Part shown: positions 38,894 to 47,593 of the stretch, piece after piece
How the letters are laid out: the number at the start of each line of letters is the position of its first letter
Numbering within the stretch: position 1 is the stretch's first letter
Assembly: GCF_000264945.2 (NCBI RefSeq)
Contig: NZ_CP013070.1
Location: forward strand, 1,240,001-1,304,000
DNA: 64,000 nt
From: Sphingobium indicum B90A
GTDB taxonomy: Bacteria; Pseudomonadota; Alphaproteobacteria; Sphingomonadales; Sphingomonadaceae
Direction: 5' to 3'
Translations under genes and position numbers: made by a program
The notes under the pieces: model-generated
Database searches by the model: none
Seen by the model: only the letters and a program-made list of their open reading frames with translations
Told to the model about the DNA's origin: nothing

Positions 38894-38901
38894 CCCACAG
38901 G

Positions 38902-40251
38902 TCAGGCCAGCAGCACCTTCTTCCATGCCCCGTTGTAGACATAGAAATTGTTGTTCGTGGTGTCATAATACATCGGCACCCGGCCACTGATCGTAGTCGG
39001 CGTTCCGGTCGGCGCCCCCGCCGCAGCGGGAATATAGAAAAACCCGTCTGTCATCCCGGTCGTGCCGGCGGTTGCGTAGATATTGCCGCCGGATGTAACC
39101 GTCATGCGGCGCGAGCCATTCCAGAAGGAAATCTCCTTGCCGGATGGCGCTTCGACATAGGCGTCGCCGGTATCGCGGACGCCGAACTTGCCATAGCCAG
39201 CCGTATTCGTGGCCTTCAGGACGACGAAGGAGGCACTACCAATATAGGCTTCGACCCGTTCTCCTGGCGATGCGGTACCGATGCCCAGACGGTCGTTGGT
39301 ATCATCCCAGAACAGATTGGCGTTATCCTGGGAATAGACCCCGGACGCACCTGCAAACACGACAGAACCGGCCGTGAAGGTTGTTGCTGTCCCGGTGCCG
39401 CCATTGGCGACAGCCAGCGTTCCCGTCAGGGTTATCGTGCCCGCTGTCGTGACAGGGCCGCCGCCGAATGTCAGTCCAGTCGTGCCGCCGGACAGGTCCA
39501 CGCTTGTTACCGTGCCCGCACCGATATTTGCCCGCGCCGTCGCCGGGTTGGCAACATCGGCTAGATTATTGGCCGAGAGAAGCGCGCCCTGGAGATTGTG
39601 CTCCAGCACGAACCACGACGCGCCGACCGCCGCTTCGGTCCCGCCCGCATTATCGGCGCTCGCGACAAAAACGTCACCGACGTCGACCGCCTTGCCGGAC
39701 GCGCCGCCGATCTTGCCCGCCACCGTTACCACATAGGCATCGCCCTTCGACGCAGCGGGGTAATTCGGGTTGCCGGATGCGCTGAATCCACCTTTATAAT
39801 CGAGCAGGCCGGTAACGGCATTGTCGACATAGGCCTTGACCGCAGCCTGCGTTGCCAGCCGCGCGCTACTATTTGCCGACAGCGTATTGTCATTGTCTGC
39901 ATCGAGGGCGGCTGCGGTGCCGAGGCTGGCTTCCGACGCGGATACCGCACGGCCTTTATCGTCGAAGTGGATGATCGGGATCTTGAGCGCTGCACCATAG
40001 GTCGCGGCGACAATTCCGGTCGTGGTCAGGGTGAAGGTGATATTCGCCTTCGCACCTCCATCAACAAAGGCAATGTCCGGCCCAGCGGCCAGCAGGCGCT
40101 CGGTTTCCATGACATCGCTGAGAACGAGGGTGATGAACGGCGCGCCACGGATTTCGCCGACACGGAAGTCATTTTCCGGCGGCTGGCCTGTTACCTGCCG
40201 AATGCGCTTCGGCGATCCATGGCGGGGGGTGCGTTCCTGATAATTGGGCAT
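38902..40251 (-). CDS. Tail fibre-like structural protein
   Basis: 449 residues. After an N-terminal 90-residue domain comes a helix that is common in phage fibres (ANSSARLATQAAVKAYVD), then Gly/Thr-rich beta repeats (LTLTGTLAVANGGTGTATTF type), and a C-terminal part with FYVYNGAWKKV, a fibre end motif. GTVTSVDLSGGTTGLTF is a widespread fibre segment. Its position after capsid genes is unlike the tailspike, so the virion may carry two receptor-contact proteins. Confidence 0.75.
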   Translation of the reverse strand: MPNYQERTPRHGSPKRIRQVTGQPPENDFRVGEIRGAPFITLVLSDVMETERLLAAGPDIAFVDGGAKANITFTLTTTGIVAATYGAALKIPIIHFDDKGRAVSASEASLGTAAALDADNDNTLSANSSARLATQAAVKAYVDNAVTGLLDYKGGFSASGNPNYPAASKGDAYVVTVAGKIGGASGKAVDVGDVFVASADNAGGTEAAVGASWFVLEHNLQGALLSANNLADVANPATARANIGAGTVTSVDLSGGTTGLTFGGGPVTTAGTITLTGTLAVANGGTGTATTFTAGSVVFAGASGVYSQDNANLFWDDTNDRLGIGTASPGERVEAYIGSASFVVLKATNTAGYGKFGVRDTGDAYVEAPSGKEISFWNGSRRMTVTSGGNIYATAGTTGMTDGFFYIPAAAGAPTGTPTTISGRVPMYYDTTNNNFYVYNGAWKKVLLA

Positions 40252-40290
40252 GGGTAGCAGGCGGGGAGCCGAAGCCCCCCGCCACCCCTA

Positions 40291-40689
40291 TTACTTCTTG
40301 GCCGCTGTCTTGGCGGAGCCGCCGGGCTGGCCGTCGCCGTCGTGGTCGAAAGCCGCGATCTTGGACTGGAGATCCGTGATCGTGGCCTGCGCGGTCGAGA
40401 GGTCCGACTTCAACTGGTCAGCTTCGGCACGTGCATCGTCCCGCGCCTTTTCAGCACCTTCCGCACGGGCCTGCGCGGTCGAGAGGTCCGACTTCAGTTC
40501 GTCAATCTGCGCCTGCAACGGATCAGCCTTCGGCTCCGGCTCGGGATCTTCGATCTCGTTGCCGTCCTTGTCGAGCAGGGCCATCCACTTGCCCTTGGGC
40601 GCCGCGGTCGTGAAGGTTTCCCCTTCCTCGATCATGCGATCGTCGACATAGCCGCGTTCGCGAGCGCGATAGGTCTTCAATTCAGCCAT
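40291..40689 (-). CDS. Coiled-coil phage protein with internal duplication
   Basis: 132 residues. The first 60 form a small domain (YRARERGYVDDRMIEEGETF). A coiled coil follows in which KSDLSTAQA occurs twice, 28 residues (84 nt) apart, keeping the heptad phase. The end is GDGQPGGSAKTAAKK. It lies between fibre and cement genes; probably a minor head protein. Confidence 0.72.
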   Translation of the reverse strand: MAELKTYRARERGYVDDRMIEEGETFTTAAPKGKWMALLDKDGNEIEDPEPEPKADPLQAQIDELKSDLSTAQARAEGAEKARDDARAEADQLKSDLSTAQATITDLQSKIAAFDHDGDGQPGGSAKTAAKK

Positions 40690-41135
40690 TACTGACCTCC
40701 TACAAAGTTGGTCTGGCGAGCAGCTACGACGCCGGCGGTGATCTTGCCGGTGGTCGGGGCGGTGCCAGTGATGTCGTAATACAGCCGCAGATAGCGCTCA
40801 TTCGCGCCCTGCGGGATGTAGTCGGGGAAGTCGATCTGCTTGCCGGCCGTGAGGTCAGCGAGCGCGATGACAGCGGAGCGAGCGACCGTCTTGGGAGATG
40901 AGAAGCCGCTATTGTCATCGACCTGCAACGAGATTTCGATGCTGGTCAGGTTGTTGAACGCCTCGACCACGGAGATCGACAGGGGGATTTTGCACCCCTT
41001 GCCAATGTCGCGGACGAGGGCGGCCGACGCGCCGAAGGGCGTGCCGGTGGCGCCCAGATCGATGGTGTTGGTCGAACCGGCATCGGCCGTGATCGCCTGG
41101 GCATCGCTGAACAGCAGCGTGTTGTCGAAAATCAT
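40689..41135 (-). CDS. Capsid cement protein, Bbp16 family
   Basis: 148 residues starting MIFDNTLLFSDAQAITADAG with a beta-rich sequence ending GVVAARQTNFVGG, as in Bordetella phage BPP-1 Bbp16, a jelly-roll decoration protein that stabilises the shell. It directly follows the major capsid gene. This protein and the Bbp19-like one tie the phage to BPP-1. Confidence 0.85.
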   Translation of the reverse strand: MIFDNTLLFSDAQAITADAGSTNTIDLGATGTPFGASAALVRDIGKGCKIPLSISVVEAFNNLTSIEISLQVDDNSGFSSPKTVARSAVIALADLTAGKQIDFPDYIPQGANERYLRLYYDITGTAPTTGKITAGVVAARQTNFVGGQ

Positions 41136-41147
41136 CGCGATACCTCC

Positions 41148-42161
41148 TTATGCAACGAGGGTTTCGGTGTTGAGCAGCGCATCCGTCTCGCGGATCGGGA
41201 TGCCCCGCCACGACTGGACTTCCTCGCCCTGGATCTCCATCGGCTTCAGCCGGACGAAGTTGTCGGTGCCCGCGGCGTTGGTGCCTTCGGCATCGAGCGC
41301 TTCCAGCAGCGTCTTGTTCATATAGATGACGGTGTTGCCGGGGTTGAACTGGCCCGGCATGTCGATCTGATACGAACGGCGGCCCTGGAGGCGATAGTAG
41401 GCCTTGCGCAGAAGCGGGTTGACCTTCGTGGTGCCAGCAATGACATCGGACACGTCGATGTTCGCGACGCGTGCATTGTAGCGCCAGTCCTTCACGCCGA
41501 TGCCAAGGTGCTGGCTGAACTTCTCTTCCTTCACGTAGAAGGGGTTGCCGTTCCCATCCAGCACGCGCTGACGGCCCATATCCTCGCGCTGGATGCCTGC
41601 CTTGATGTTCTCCGGAACAAGCACGCTCGTCTGCTGGTCGCCGTGGGTAACGACCCAGATGGACGTGTTATCGGAGCCGGCGCCGCCGCCCGCAACGACA
41701 TTGGGGTTCGACAGCGAGTTGTAGCGCGGCGCCAGGCCGTGGAACTGCTTGCCGTTGATATTCACGTTGGAATACCAGATCGCGCTTTCGACCGCCTGCG
41801 AAATTGCCTCGAAGAAGGCGTTGGCTTCCGACATCCGGACCGCCGCGGCCTTGTCGCCGTAGAGGGCCAGCAAACGCTCGTCGACAGGCGAGAGACCTTC
41901 GACGAAGCCGGTCGTGTCTTCCACTTCAGCGGTGGTCGACTTGCCCTGCGCGATGCCCTGATAGAGCGCGCCCCACGACACTGCAGGCAGGCCGGTGCGG
42001 ATCAGGGACTTGTGTTTGGTCCCCTGGTTGCAGGTCAGGACGTTGGCGTCCTTCATGAACGGATTGAGACGAGCAAGCGCCTCGACGATGCCATAGAGCG
42101 GCTCGTCGGCTCGCTTCATCATATCAATCAGCTGCAGATACGTGTTGCCCAAAATGGCCAT
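41148..42161 (-). CDS. Major capsid protein (BPP-1 Bbp17-like)
   Basis: 337 residues. Start MAILGNTYLQLIDMMKR and later segments KADEPLY-like, FFEAISQAVESAIWYSN and GQFNPGNTVIYMNKTLLEAL match major capsid proteins of BPP-1-like podoviruses, whose HK97-type fold has a changed topology. GGAG lies upstream of the ATG. It is preceded by a scaffold-like gene and followed by the cement gene. Confidence 0.88.
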   Translation of the reverse strand: MAILGNTYLQLIDMMKRADEPLYGIVEALARLNPFMKDANVLTCNQGTKHKSLIRTGLPAVSWGALYQGIAQGKSTTAEVEDTTGFVEGLSPVDERLLALYGDKAAAVRMSEANAFFEAISQAVESAIWYSNVNINGKQFHGLAPRYNSLSNPNVVAGGGAGSDNTSIWVVTHGDQQTSVLVPENIKAGIQREDMGRQRVLDGNGNPFYVKEEKFSQHLGIGVKDWRYNARVANIDVSDVIAGTTKVNPLLRKAYYRLQGRRSYQIDMPGQFNPGNTVIYMNKTLLEALDAEGTNAAGTDNFVRLKPMEIQGEEVQSWRGIPIRETDALLNTETLVA

Positions 42162-42172
42162 ATCTTCACTCC

Positions 42173-43042
42173 TTAATCATTGGGATACAGCCGCTTTTCG
42201 AGCGGCACGTCGACCTTCGCCCCCGCATCGGCGCGCACGAAGTCACCATCCTCGCCAATGCGTGCCCCGAGGCCCGCGAAGATGCGGATGAACTCGGGGT
42301 GATTGCCGAAGCCGGTTTCGTTAAGGGCCTGCCGAAACGGCGACCCTTCGGGATGGCCGAGCGCGTCCAGCGCCTTCGCGGCGTTGTGCAAGCTGCCATC
42401 CCAGTTATTTCCGCCGATTTCAGCGTCGGCCTTTGCCTCGTCCAGCCAGGCCTTGCGCTGCTGGTTGCCGGCATCGATCATGCCCTGGACGGTCGCGTCG
42501 CGCGTCTTGTCCATCAGGCTCTTGGCGACCGGCAGGATGGTGTTGGCCTGGTCGTTCGACAGGCCCAGTTCCTTGAAGACTGGCGTTGCTTCGGCAAGCA
42601 GATCCTGATCGATCGCCATGCCGTCCGGGGCGGTCAGTTCGTAGGCTTCCGGCACGACATGTTGGGCGGCGCCATCGGCTTCACTGCCTTCACCATCCTT
42701 CTTGCCTGCGCCACCAAGAGCAGTGCCGTCATCATCGCCAGCAGCCGCTGCACCCTGATCGGCGCCACTCCCTGCGCCATCATCAGAGGCAGCGGCGCCC
42801 GCGCCATCACCCCCGGCGGAACCATCTGCGCCAGATGCAGCAGCTGCGGCGTCAGCCGCGCCTGCATCGCCCGCGCCATCAGCGGAATCGCCCGACGCGC
42901 CGGCATCAGCACCGCCGCCGGTCCCGGCATCATGGTCAGGCGCGCGCAGGAATCGGCCGGCACGGCGCTCCATCGCCGTCATGGCGACGCCAGCCAGCAG
43001 GCTATGCCTATTCGGAAACTTCAGAATACCGGTCACGCGCAT
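42173..43042 (-). CDS. Scaffold-like protein with Gly/Ala/Asp-rich linker
   Basis: 289 residues from ATG 43042 (AAGGAG seven nt before). Residues about 35-115 are almost only Ala, Gly, Asp and Ser. The rest is helical and charged (DQANTILPVAKSLMDKTRDA, RKAWLDEAKADAEIGG) and ends in EKRLYPND, like scaffolding or head-assembly proteins placed before capsid genes. It overlaps the Bbp19-like gene by 35 nt. Confidence 0.75.
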   Translation of the reverse strand: MRVTGILKFPNRHSLLAGVAMTAMERRAGRFLRAPDHDAGTGGGADAGASGDSADGAGDAGAADAAAAASGADGSAGGDGAGAAASDDGAGSGADQGAAAAGDDDGTALGGAGKKDGEGSEADGAAQHVVPEAYELTAPDGMAIDQDLLAEATPVFKELGLSNDQANTILPVAKSLMDKTRDATVQGMIDAGNQQRKAWLDEAKADAEIGGNNWDGSLHNAAKALDALGHPEGSPFRQALNETGFGNHPEFIRIFAGLGARIGEDGDFVRADAGAKVDVPLEKRLYPND

Positions 43043-43322
43043 TGGGTTTCTCCTTGAGAGGCTGGTCGACTTCCTCGCGCAGCGCTGCGATGAGCGTCAT
43101 GATGCTATGGGGATGGCGCAGAGGAGCGGGCTGGCCCGCGTCCACGTCGCGAAGAATGTCAAATCCGAGGCTTCTCCGCCCCTCGCTGAATGCGAGATCG
43201 CGACCGTCGCGCCCATTGCTGGAGATAGCCAAAATCCCGGCCTGTTGAATCGACCGGAACAGGAAACGGCGAAAGGCAGCGCTACCCAGAAGCTCTGCCA
43301 TATCCTTTTCGTGCTGGGTCAT
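43008..43322 (-). CDS. Bbp19-like protein
   Basis: 104 residues. HEKDMAELLGSAAFRRFLFR and AFSEGRRSLGFDILRDV follow the pattern of BPP-1 Bbp19, a small protein between portal and scaffold genes. Function unknown, perhaps head assembly. Start overlaps the portal stop by 4 nt. Confidence 0.8.
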   Translation of the reverse strand: MTQHEKDMAELLGSAAFRRFLFRSIQQAGILAISSNGRDGRDLAFSEGRRSLGFDILRDVDAGQPAPLRHPHSIMTLIAALREEVDQPLKEKPNARDRYSEVSE

Positions 43323-44965
43323 GCGCCACCAAGAAGCGTGTCGAGCATCGGCTGGCCGTTGACGTCGGTTTCGGACAGGAGGCGGGCGGCGTCCGCGCCC
43401 TGTTGAACGGCGGGCATCATCTCGGCCATCTTCGCCTGGTTCTGCTGCTGGGCGCGCTGTTGCCGGATCTGCGCGACCTGCTCGGCGGTGCGGATCAGCT
43501 TCGGCGGCGTCCCGGCGCGATCGGCATACTCATCGATCATCTCGTCGGTGTTGAGCTTGTCAGCAGCATCCGGGAACGCGCCAGCCAGATTGCCGACAAA
43601 GGACGCCGTGCGCTCGATCTGACCGAGGCCGACCATGCGCTGCATCTGGGTCAGGATGGACACGAACTCGACCTTCAGCTCGGTCTCGTTCATCGCATCC
43701 GGCACCGGCGGCAGCATTCCGCCGCGCAACTGGATGCCAAAGACGCGATCGATGGCGATGGCCAGCTTCTCATTGTTCACACGCTCGATGGTCGGCCCCA
43801 GCTGGGTCAGCTTCTCCTCGTTGCGCGCCGCGATCTCCTCGATATTGCGGGGCTGAATGCCCTGCATATTGGTGATCGCCATGAACAGGTCGGCATAGGA
43901 GGTGGAGTCGATCTGCCGGTAACAGCGCTCGATCTCCTGCCCGATGATCTGGGGCGCCTGATACGGGATCTGATACGGCACCATGACGACGTCCTTGTCG
44001 ACGTCGGCGGCCGAAACGATGTTGCCGGGCTGGCCGGTCAACCGCATCCCGGCCTTCGCGACCTTCTCAGGCTTGACCAGATGATCGATAGCCTCGTTGC
44101 GGCGCTTCACCTGCACCTGCAGTTCGCGGATGGTGGCAAGGCCTTCCATTGCGGGCGAGGTGCCGTAGGTATCCGATCCGGTCGTGTCCCAGCGCGGCGC
44201 ATAGAAGGGCTGGTCATGATAGCCGGACAGGCGAAGAACTGCTTCCTTGCCATCGTCCTCGTCCCAATAGACCGAGCGGTACGGCTTCGAGAACGGATTG
44301 CCCTGGCGATAATCCGGGTCCGGTTCCATCGCATGGAAGACGTTGACGATCGCCTCGTAATCCGAGCGATCATAGCGGCTCATGATGTCCTTCCGCACGG
44401 CCTTGCCAAAGGACTGGACCGCCTGCCGCACATTCATAGGCGTCCGGCGATAGAGCGTGTCGTTTACCATGGCGTCCGACATGGACACCCAATATTCACC
44501 AGCGGTCAGGGCGTGGCAGACCATGCCGAGCGTGCGATGCTCGACCATGACGCAGGCTTCGGTGCCGAACAGGCCGAGTTCATGATAGCCGGTCTTTGCC
44601 GCACCATAGAAGTTGGTGGACGCGAAGAAGGCGCCCATGCGCCGTTCGACCTCGGACAGCCAGAACCGGACATCCGGCTCGTCCATCAGGGCTTCGTCAT
44701 AGGTCGCCAGTTTGAACCAGGGGCGCGACGGCGACGACAGGCCGGACGTCATGCCATTGGCCAGCGTGCGATAGCTGGTGATGGCGTATTCGTCGAACAG
44801 CTTGGAATTGCGTAGGCGGCGCGATCGGTTCGTCTCGGAATTGAGGAAGCGCGAACGGGCCGGCTGGCAGAAGCGCGCGATCTCCTTCCAGTCCGGCTCA
44901 TAGTCCTGCCGGATTTCCTTCATACCCTGAAGCCGGGTCTCACAGTCCTGGCGGATCGAAGCCAT
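43319..44965 (-). CDS. Portal protein (head-tail connector)
   Basis: 548 residues, T7/BPP-1 type. DWKEIARFCQPARSRFL, ITSYRTLANGMTSGLSSPSRPWF and the KPYRSVYWDED segment are typical. Forms the dodecameric DNA entry ring. ATG 44965 overlaps the stop of the small upstream gene (TGATG). A Gln-rich tail (RQQRAQQQNQ) lies near the C-terminus. Confidence 0.92.
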   Translation of the reverse strand: MASIRQDCETRLQGMKEIRQDYEPDWKEIARFCQPARSRFLNSETNRSRRLRNSKLFDEYAITSYRTLANGMTSGLSSPSRPWFKLATYDEALMDEPDVRFWLSEVERRMGAFFASTNFYGAAKTGYHELGLFGTEACVMVEHRTLGMVCHALTAGEYWVSMSDAMVNDTLYRRTPMNVRQAVQSFGKAVRKDIMSRYDRSDYEAIVNVFHAMEPDPDYRQGNPFSKPYRSVYWDEDDGKEAVLRLSGYHDQPFYAPRWDTTGSDTYGTSPAMEGLATIRELQVQVKRRNEAIDHLVKPEKVAKAGMRLTGQPGNIVSAADVDKDVVMVPYQIPYQAPQIIGQEIERCYRQIDSTSYADLFMAITNMQGIQPRNIEEIAARNEEKLTQLGPTIERVNNEKLAIAIDRVFGIQLRGGMLPPVPDAMNETELKVEFVSILTQMQRMVGLGQIERTASFVGNLAGAFPDAADKLNTDEMIDEYADRAGTPPKLIRTAEQVAQIRQQRAQQQNQAKMAEMMPAVQQGADAARLLSETDVNGQPMLDTLLGGA

Positions 44966-45159
44966 CAGCCGAGCGTGTTGGAAGTGGCCGAGGTGTTGGC
45001 GCTGCCGAGCGCGCCAGACGGGCTGGTGATGAGGCCCGAGATCATGGCGCGGCGACGACGGCGGGCGTCGCGGTCGCCGGACACATCCGCACCCTGATCG
45101 GGCAGCTGCACCGACTGCCGTTCGGGGACAGTCGCGACGTCAGGGGTTGAGGTGCAAAT
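44965..45159 (-). CDS. Small conserved-looking phage protein with ATT start
   Basis: 64 residues if started at ATT 45159, giving MCTSTPDVATVPERQSVQLP and ending SATSNTLG. GGGAG lies seven nt upstream. An in-frame TAA lies eight codons before the ATT, and no ATG, GTG or TTG occurs between them, so ATT is the only start that keeps the N-terminus; the first usual codon is GTG at codon 16 without a ribosome site. Small proteins starting MC are frequent next to portal genes of such phages. The stop overlaps the portal ATG. Confidence 0.65.
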   Translation of the reverse strand: MCTSTPDVATVPERQSVQLPDQGADVSGDRDARRRRRAMISGLITSPSGALGSANTSATSNTLG

Positions 45160-45188
45160 GGTCTGTCTCCCGCTGGATTACGGGAGCA

Positions 45189-45224
45189 GAATTATGGCTG
45201 CGGGCTATTCGGTTGAATCGACGG
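45189..45224 (-). promoter_or_regulatory. Candidate late promoter (portal and head genes)
   Basis: Minus strand CCGTCGATTCAA (45224-45213), an 18-nt spacer, then TAATTC (45194-45189), 29 nt before the ATT start of the small gene ahead of portal. Confidence 0.5.
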
Positions 45225-45226
45225 CT

Positions 45227-45400
45227 TCAGTCCAGTTCGCTATAGCGGTCATAGCGTGGCGCAGGCGGCGGAGACGGCAGCACCGGGCGCGGATTGGTGC
45301 CCCGCTGGAACGCCTGCCGCAACGCCGGTTCGTTCCGCCTGATCCAGTGCCGATCGGAACCGGGATAGGTGCGCATGGCCCACACCCAGAAATCATCCAT
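45227..45400 (-). CDS. Small protein after terminase
   Basis: 57 residues from ATG 45400, which overlaps the terminase stop (TGATG). Begins MDDFWVWAMRTYPGSDRHWI and ends APRYDRYSELD. The last part resembles the terminase C-terminus (SYDRYKELY). Pro-rich middle. Function unknown; too short for common cutoffs but codon use and overlap support it. Confidence 0.7.
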   Translation of the reverse strand: MDDFWVWAMRTYPGSDRHWIRRNEPALRQAFQRGTNPRPVLPSPPPAPRYDRYSELD

Positions 45401-46896
45401 CAATACAGCTCCTTGTAGCGGTCGTAGCTGCCCGCGTGACCATAGCTTTCGGGGTTGAGGTATCCCGGCACAGCGCGTGGTGCGACAGGCTCGGCGAAGG
45501 TGCAGGCCAGCGCATCGGCATCGTCCGGCGACGCGACACCGCGGGCCTTCATGTGATCCTTTTTCTCCAGCTCGATCCGCTGTTCCGCATCATAGCCATA
45601 TTCGGGGCTGGTGAGATCGTCGGCGAGACCCTGATCCTCGGGGATTGCGCCATACTCCAGCCAAGTCCGCATAGACGTCCACATTTCCGCCCGCTTGTTC
45701 TTGGTCTTGACGCGGACATTGTTGGCCCACACAGCATCGCGGCCCTTGCCGCCGAAGTTGACCTCGAAGACTGGCGTCTCCGGCAGAAGCTGGCGCAGGC
45801 GATCGATCACACCCGCCCCCATGGCGCCCACATCGACAAAGATCGCGTCGGGATGCTCCTGCTGCGCCTCCAAGGCGATGTCGCCCGCTACGGTCATGGT
45901 GTCGGCGCCATACCACCGTTTCCATGGCCGGGACTTCGCATCGCGGCCGCAACGCTTGGCGAGCGTGCTATGGTCATCACCGAAGCGGGCGATGTCGACG
46001 CCATAGATCAGCGGGTCGGACCCGATCGACTGCACGGCGCGCTGCTGCGCCGCCTCGACCACATCCATGCCGATGAACTGCATCGACGATGCCGACGGGA
46101 ATTGTCCAAGGACACGGACCTTCACGATGTCGCTGTCGATGCCGTAGGTATCGACCAGCTCTTGCAGATAGGCTTTGTTCGTGCCCTCGACGGTCCGGCT
46201 GTCGATCTGCTTCGTCTTCCAGAGGTTCCGGCTCTTGCCGAAGCAGTCGCGGAATGACCCGGTGTTGAGCGTCGGGTTGCCGAAGGCGAGCCACAGGATC
46301 TCGGTATCCTCGTCGGTCAGGGCGCCGAGCGCGACCTCCCAGACCTTCTGGATGATGCCTGATGCCTCGTCGAAAATCAGGACGATTCGCTTGCCCTGGT
46401 TGTGCAGGCCCGCGAACGCCTCGGTATTGTTGGCCGACCAAGTCACAAGATCGGTGCGCCACGACTTCGAGCGGTCGCCCATGGTCGACACGATGCTGGT
46501 CGCGTTGACCTTGAACCAGTCGTCCGTGACGGCGAGCTGCGCCCACTTCGCCAGTTCCGGCCCGGTCTTTGTCAGCAGCTGGCCCTCAGTGTTGGCGGTG
46601 ATGACGATGCGGGTGTCGACGCAGGTGTCGAGCGCCCATTTGTTGATCATCGAGATCCCGGCGGATTTGCCGATACCATGCCCGGAAGCGATGCCGATGC
46701 GGCAGGGCGTGAAACGCAGCGCCGGGTTGGACAGATGCTCCTCGATCTGGAGGAAGGTTTCTTGCTGCCAGGTGCGAGGGCCGGGCGCGGGCAAAGCCTC
46801 GGTCTCCCATGGATAGGCGAACCGGGCATGATCGAGCGGGGAATAGCGGAGCTCGCCGATACGCTGGGCGAGGGCGAGCCGGTCACTGGCGGCCAT
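45400..46896 (-). CDS. Terminase large subunit
   Basis: 498 residues. The ATPase domain has Walker A GHGIGKS (about residues 72-78) and Walker B IVLIFDEAS; the RNase H-like nuclease domain has YGVDIARFGDDHS and FVDVGAMGAGVID. It packages DNA into proheads with the small subunit encoded upstream. The start overlaps the small subunit gene by 14 nt. Confidence 0.93.
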   Translation of the reverse strand: MAASDRLALAQRIGELRYSPLDHARFAYPWETEALPAPGPRTWQQETFLQIEEHLSNPALRFTPCRIGIASGHGIGKSAGISMINKWALDTCVDTRIVITANTEGQLLTKTGPELAKWAQLAVTDDWFKVNATSIVSTMGDRSKSWRTDLVTWSANNTEAFAGLHNQGKRIVLIFDEASGIIQKVWEVALGALTDEDTEILWLAFGNPTLNTGSFRDCFGKSRNLWKTKQIDSRTVEGTNKAYLQELVDTYGIDSDIVKVRVLGQFPSASSMQFIGMDVVEAAQQRAVQSIGSDPLIYGVDIARFGDDHSTLAKRCGRDAKSRPWKRWYGADTMTVAGDIALEAQQEHPDAIFVDVGAMGAGVIDRLRQLLPETPVFEVNFGGKGRDAVWANNVRVKTKNKRAEMWTSMRTWLEYGAIPEDQGLADDLTSPEYGYDAEQRIELEKKDHMKARGVASPDDADALACTFAEPVAPRAVPGYLNPESYGHAGSYDRYKELY

Positions 46897-47593
46897 TGTT
46901 CACCCTGGCATTGCCCGCGATGATGGCCGCGGCAAGATCGTCGGTGATATCATGCTCGACCTTGTCCTTGAACATGCCGAGGTGACGGGCGACGTTCTCC
47001 AGCGCCTTGCCCTGATCCTGTAGTTTGATCTCGAAGCCCTCCTTCGTGATCTTCGCACCCGCATAGAGCAGGCGAGCAGGCCCTTTCAGATGCCTGGTAT
47101 CGAGCGCATGGATGTCCTCGCGCCCTTCGCCGGCGCATTTCGGGCAATCAGGGTGCGGGTCCGCCTTCTTGTCGAAGCCATAGCCGCCATCATCGCTGGG
47201 CATGTCCTGCGGTCCGGCATCCTCGACCATTGCAGCAGCGGCAACGGCCTTGCGGAATTCGGCGTCATCGATCCACTGATAGCCGAAATCATCACCATGA
47301 CAGTGCCGGCAGCAGGTGCGGCGGAACTGGATCAACTCGTTGGGATCGGCCGTCGCGATCTCCCACCAACGACGCAGCACCATCTCTTGCGTGATCTGCG
47401 TCCGCTCGCTCAATGCCTGTTGCGCAGCGGCTATGGCCCGCTGAACCTTAGCATTTCTGAGTAGGCGCGACGCATTGACCTCCGCCGAATTTCCCTTCGC
47501 CACATAACCCGCACGCCGGTAGGCAGCGGTGGCATTGAGATCGACGAGGTATTCTTCGACGAAACGCGCCTGCTTTCCATCCAGCTTAGCCAC
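46883..47593 (-). CDS. Terminase small subunit with zinc-ribbon segment
   Basis: 236 residues from GTG 47593 (MAKLDGKQARFVEEYLVDLNATAAYRRAGY), the usual start; the longer frame to 47620 adds an unlikely MWVGRSKRA. The N-terminal helix-turn-helix binds packaging-site DNA. A middle segment has CCRHCHGD and CPKC pairs, typical of this subgroup. Overlaps the upstream gene by 8 nt. Confidence 0.87.
   Translation of the reverse strand: MAKLDGKQARFVEEYLVDLNATAAYRRAGYVAKGNSAEVNASRLLRNAKVQRAIAAAQQALSERTQITQEMVLRRWWEIATADPNELIQFRRTCCRHCHGDDFGYQWIDDAEFRKAVAAAAMVEDAGPQDMPSDDGGYGFDKKADPHPDCPKCAGEGREDIHALDTRHLKGPARLLYAGAKITKEGFEIKLQDQGKALENVARHLGMFKDKVEHDITDDLAAAIIAGNARVNNGRQ

Noticed and set aside
38902..40251. 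A diversity-generating retroelement target like BPP-1 Mtd.
   Set aside because: No reverse transcriptase, no template/variable repeat pair, and the fibre-like C-terminus has no C-type lectin end pattern.
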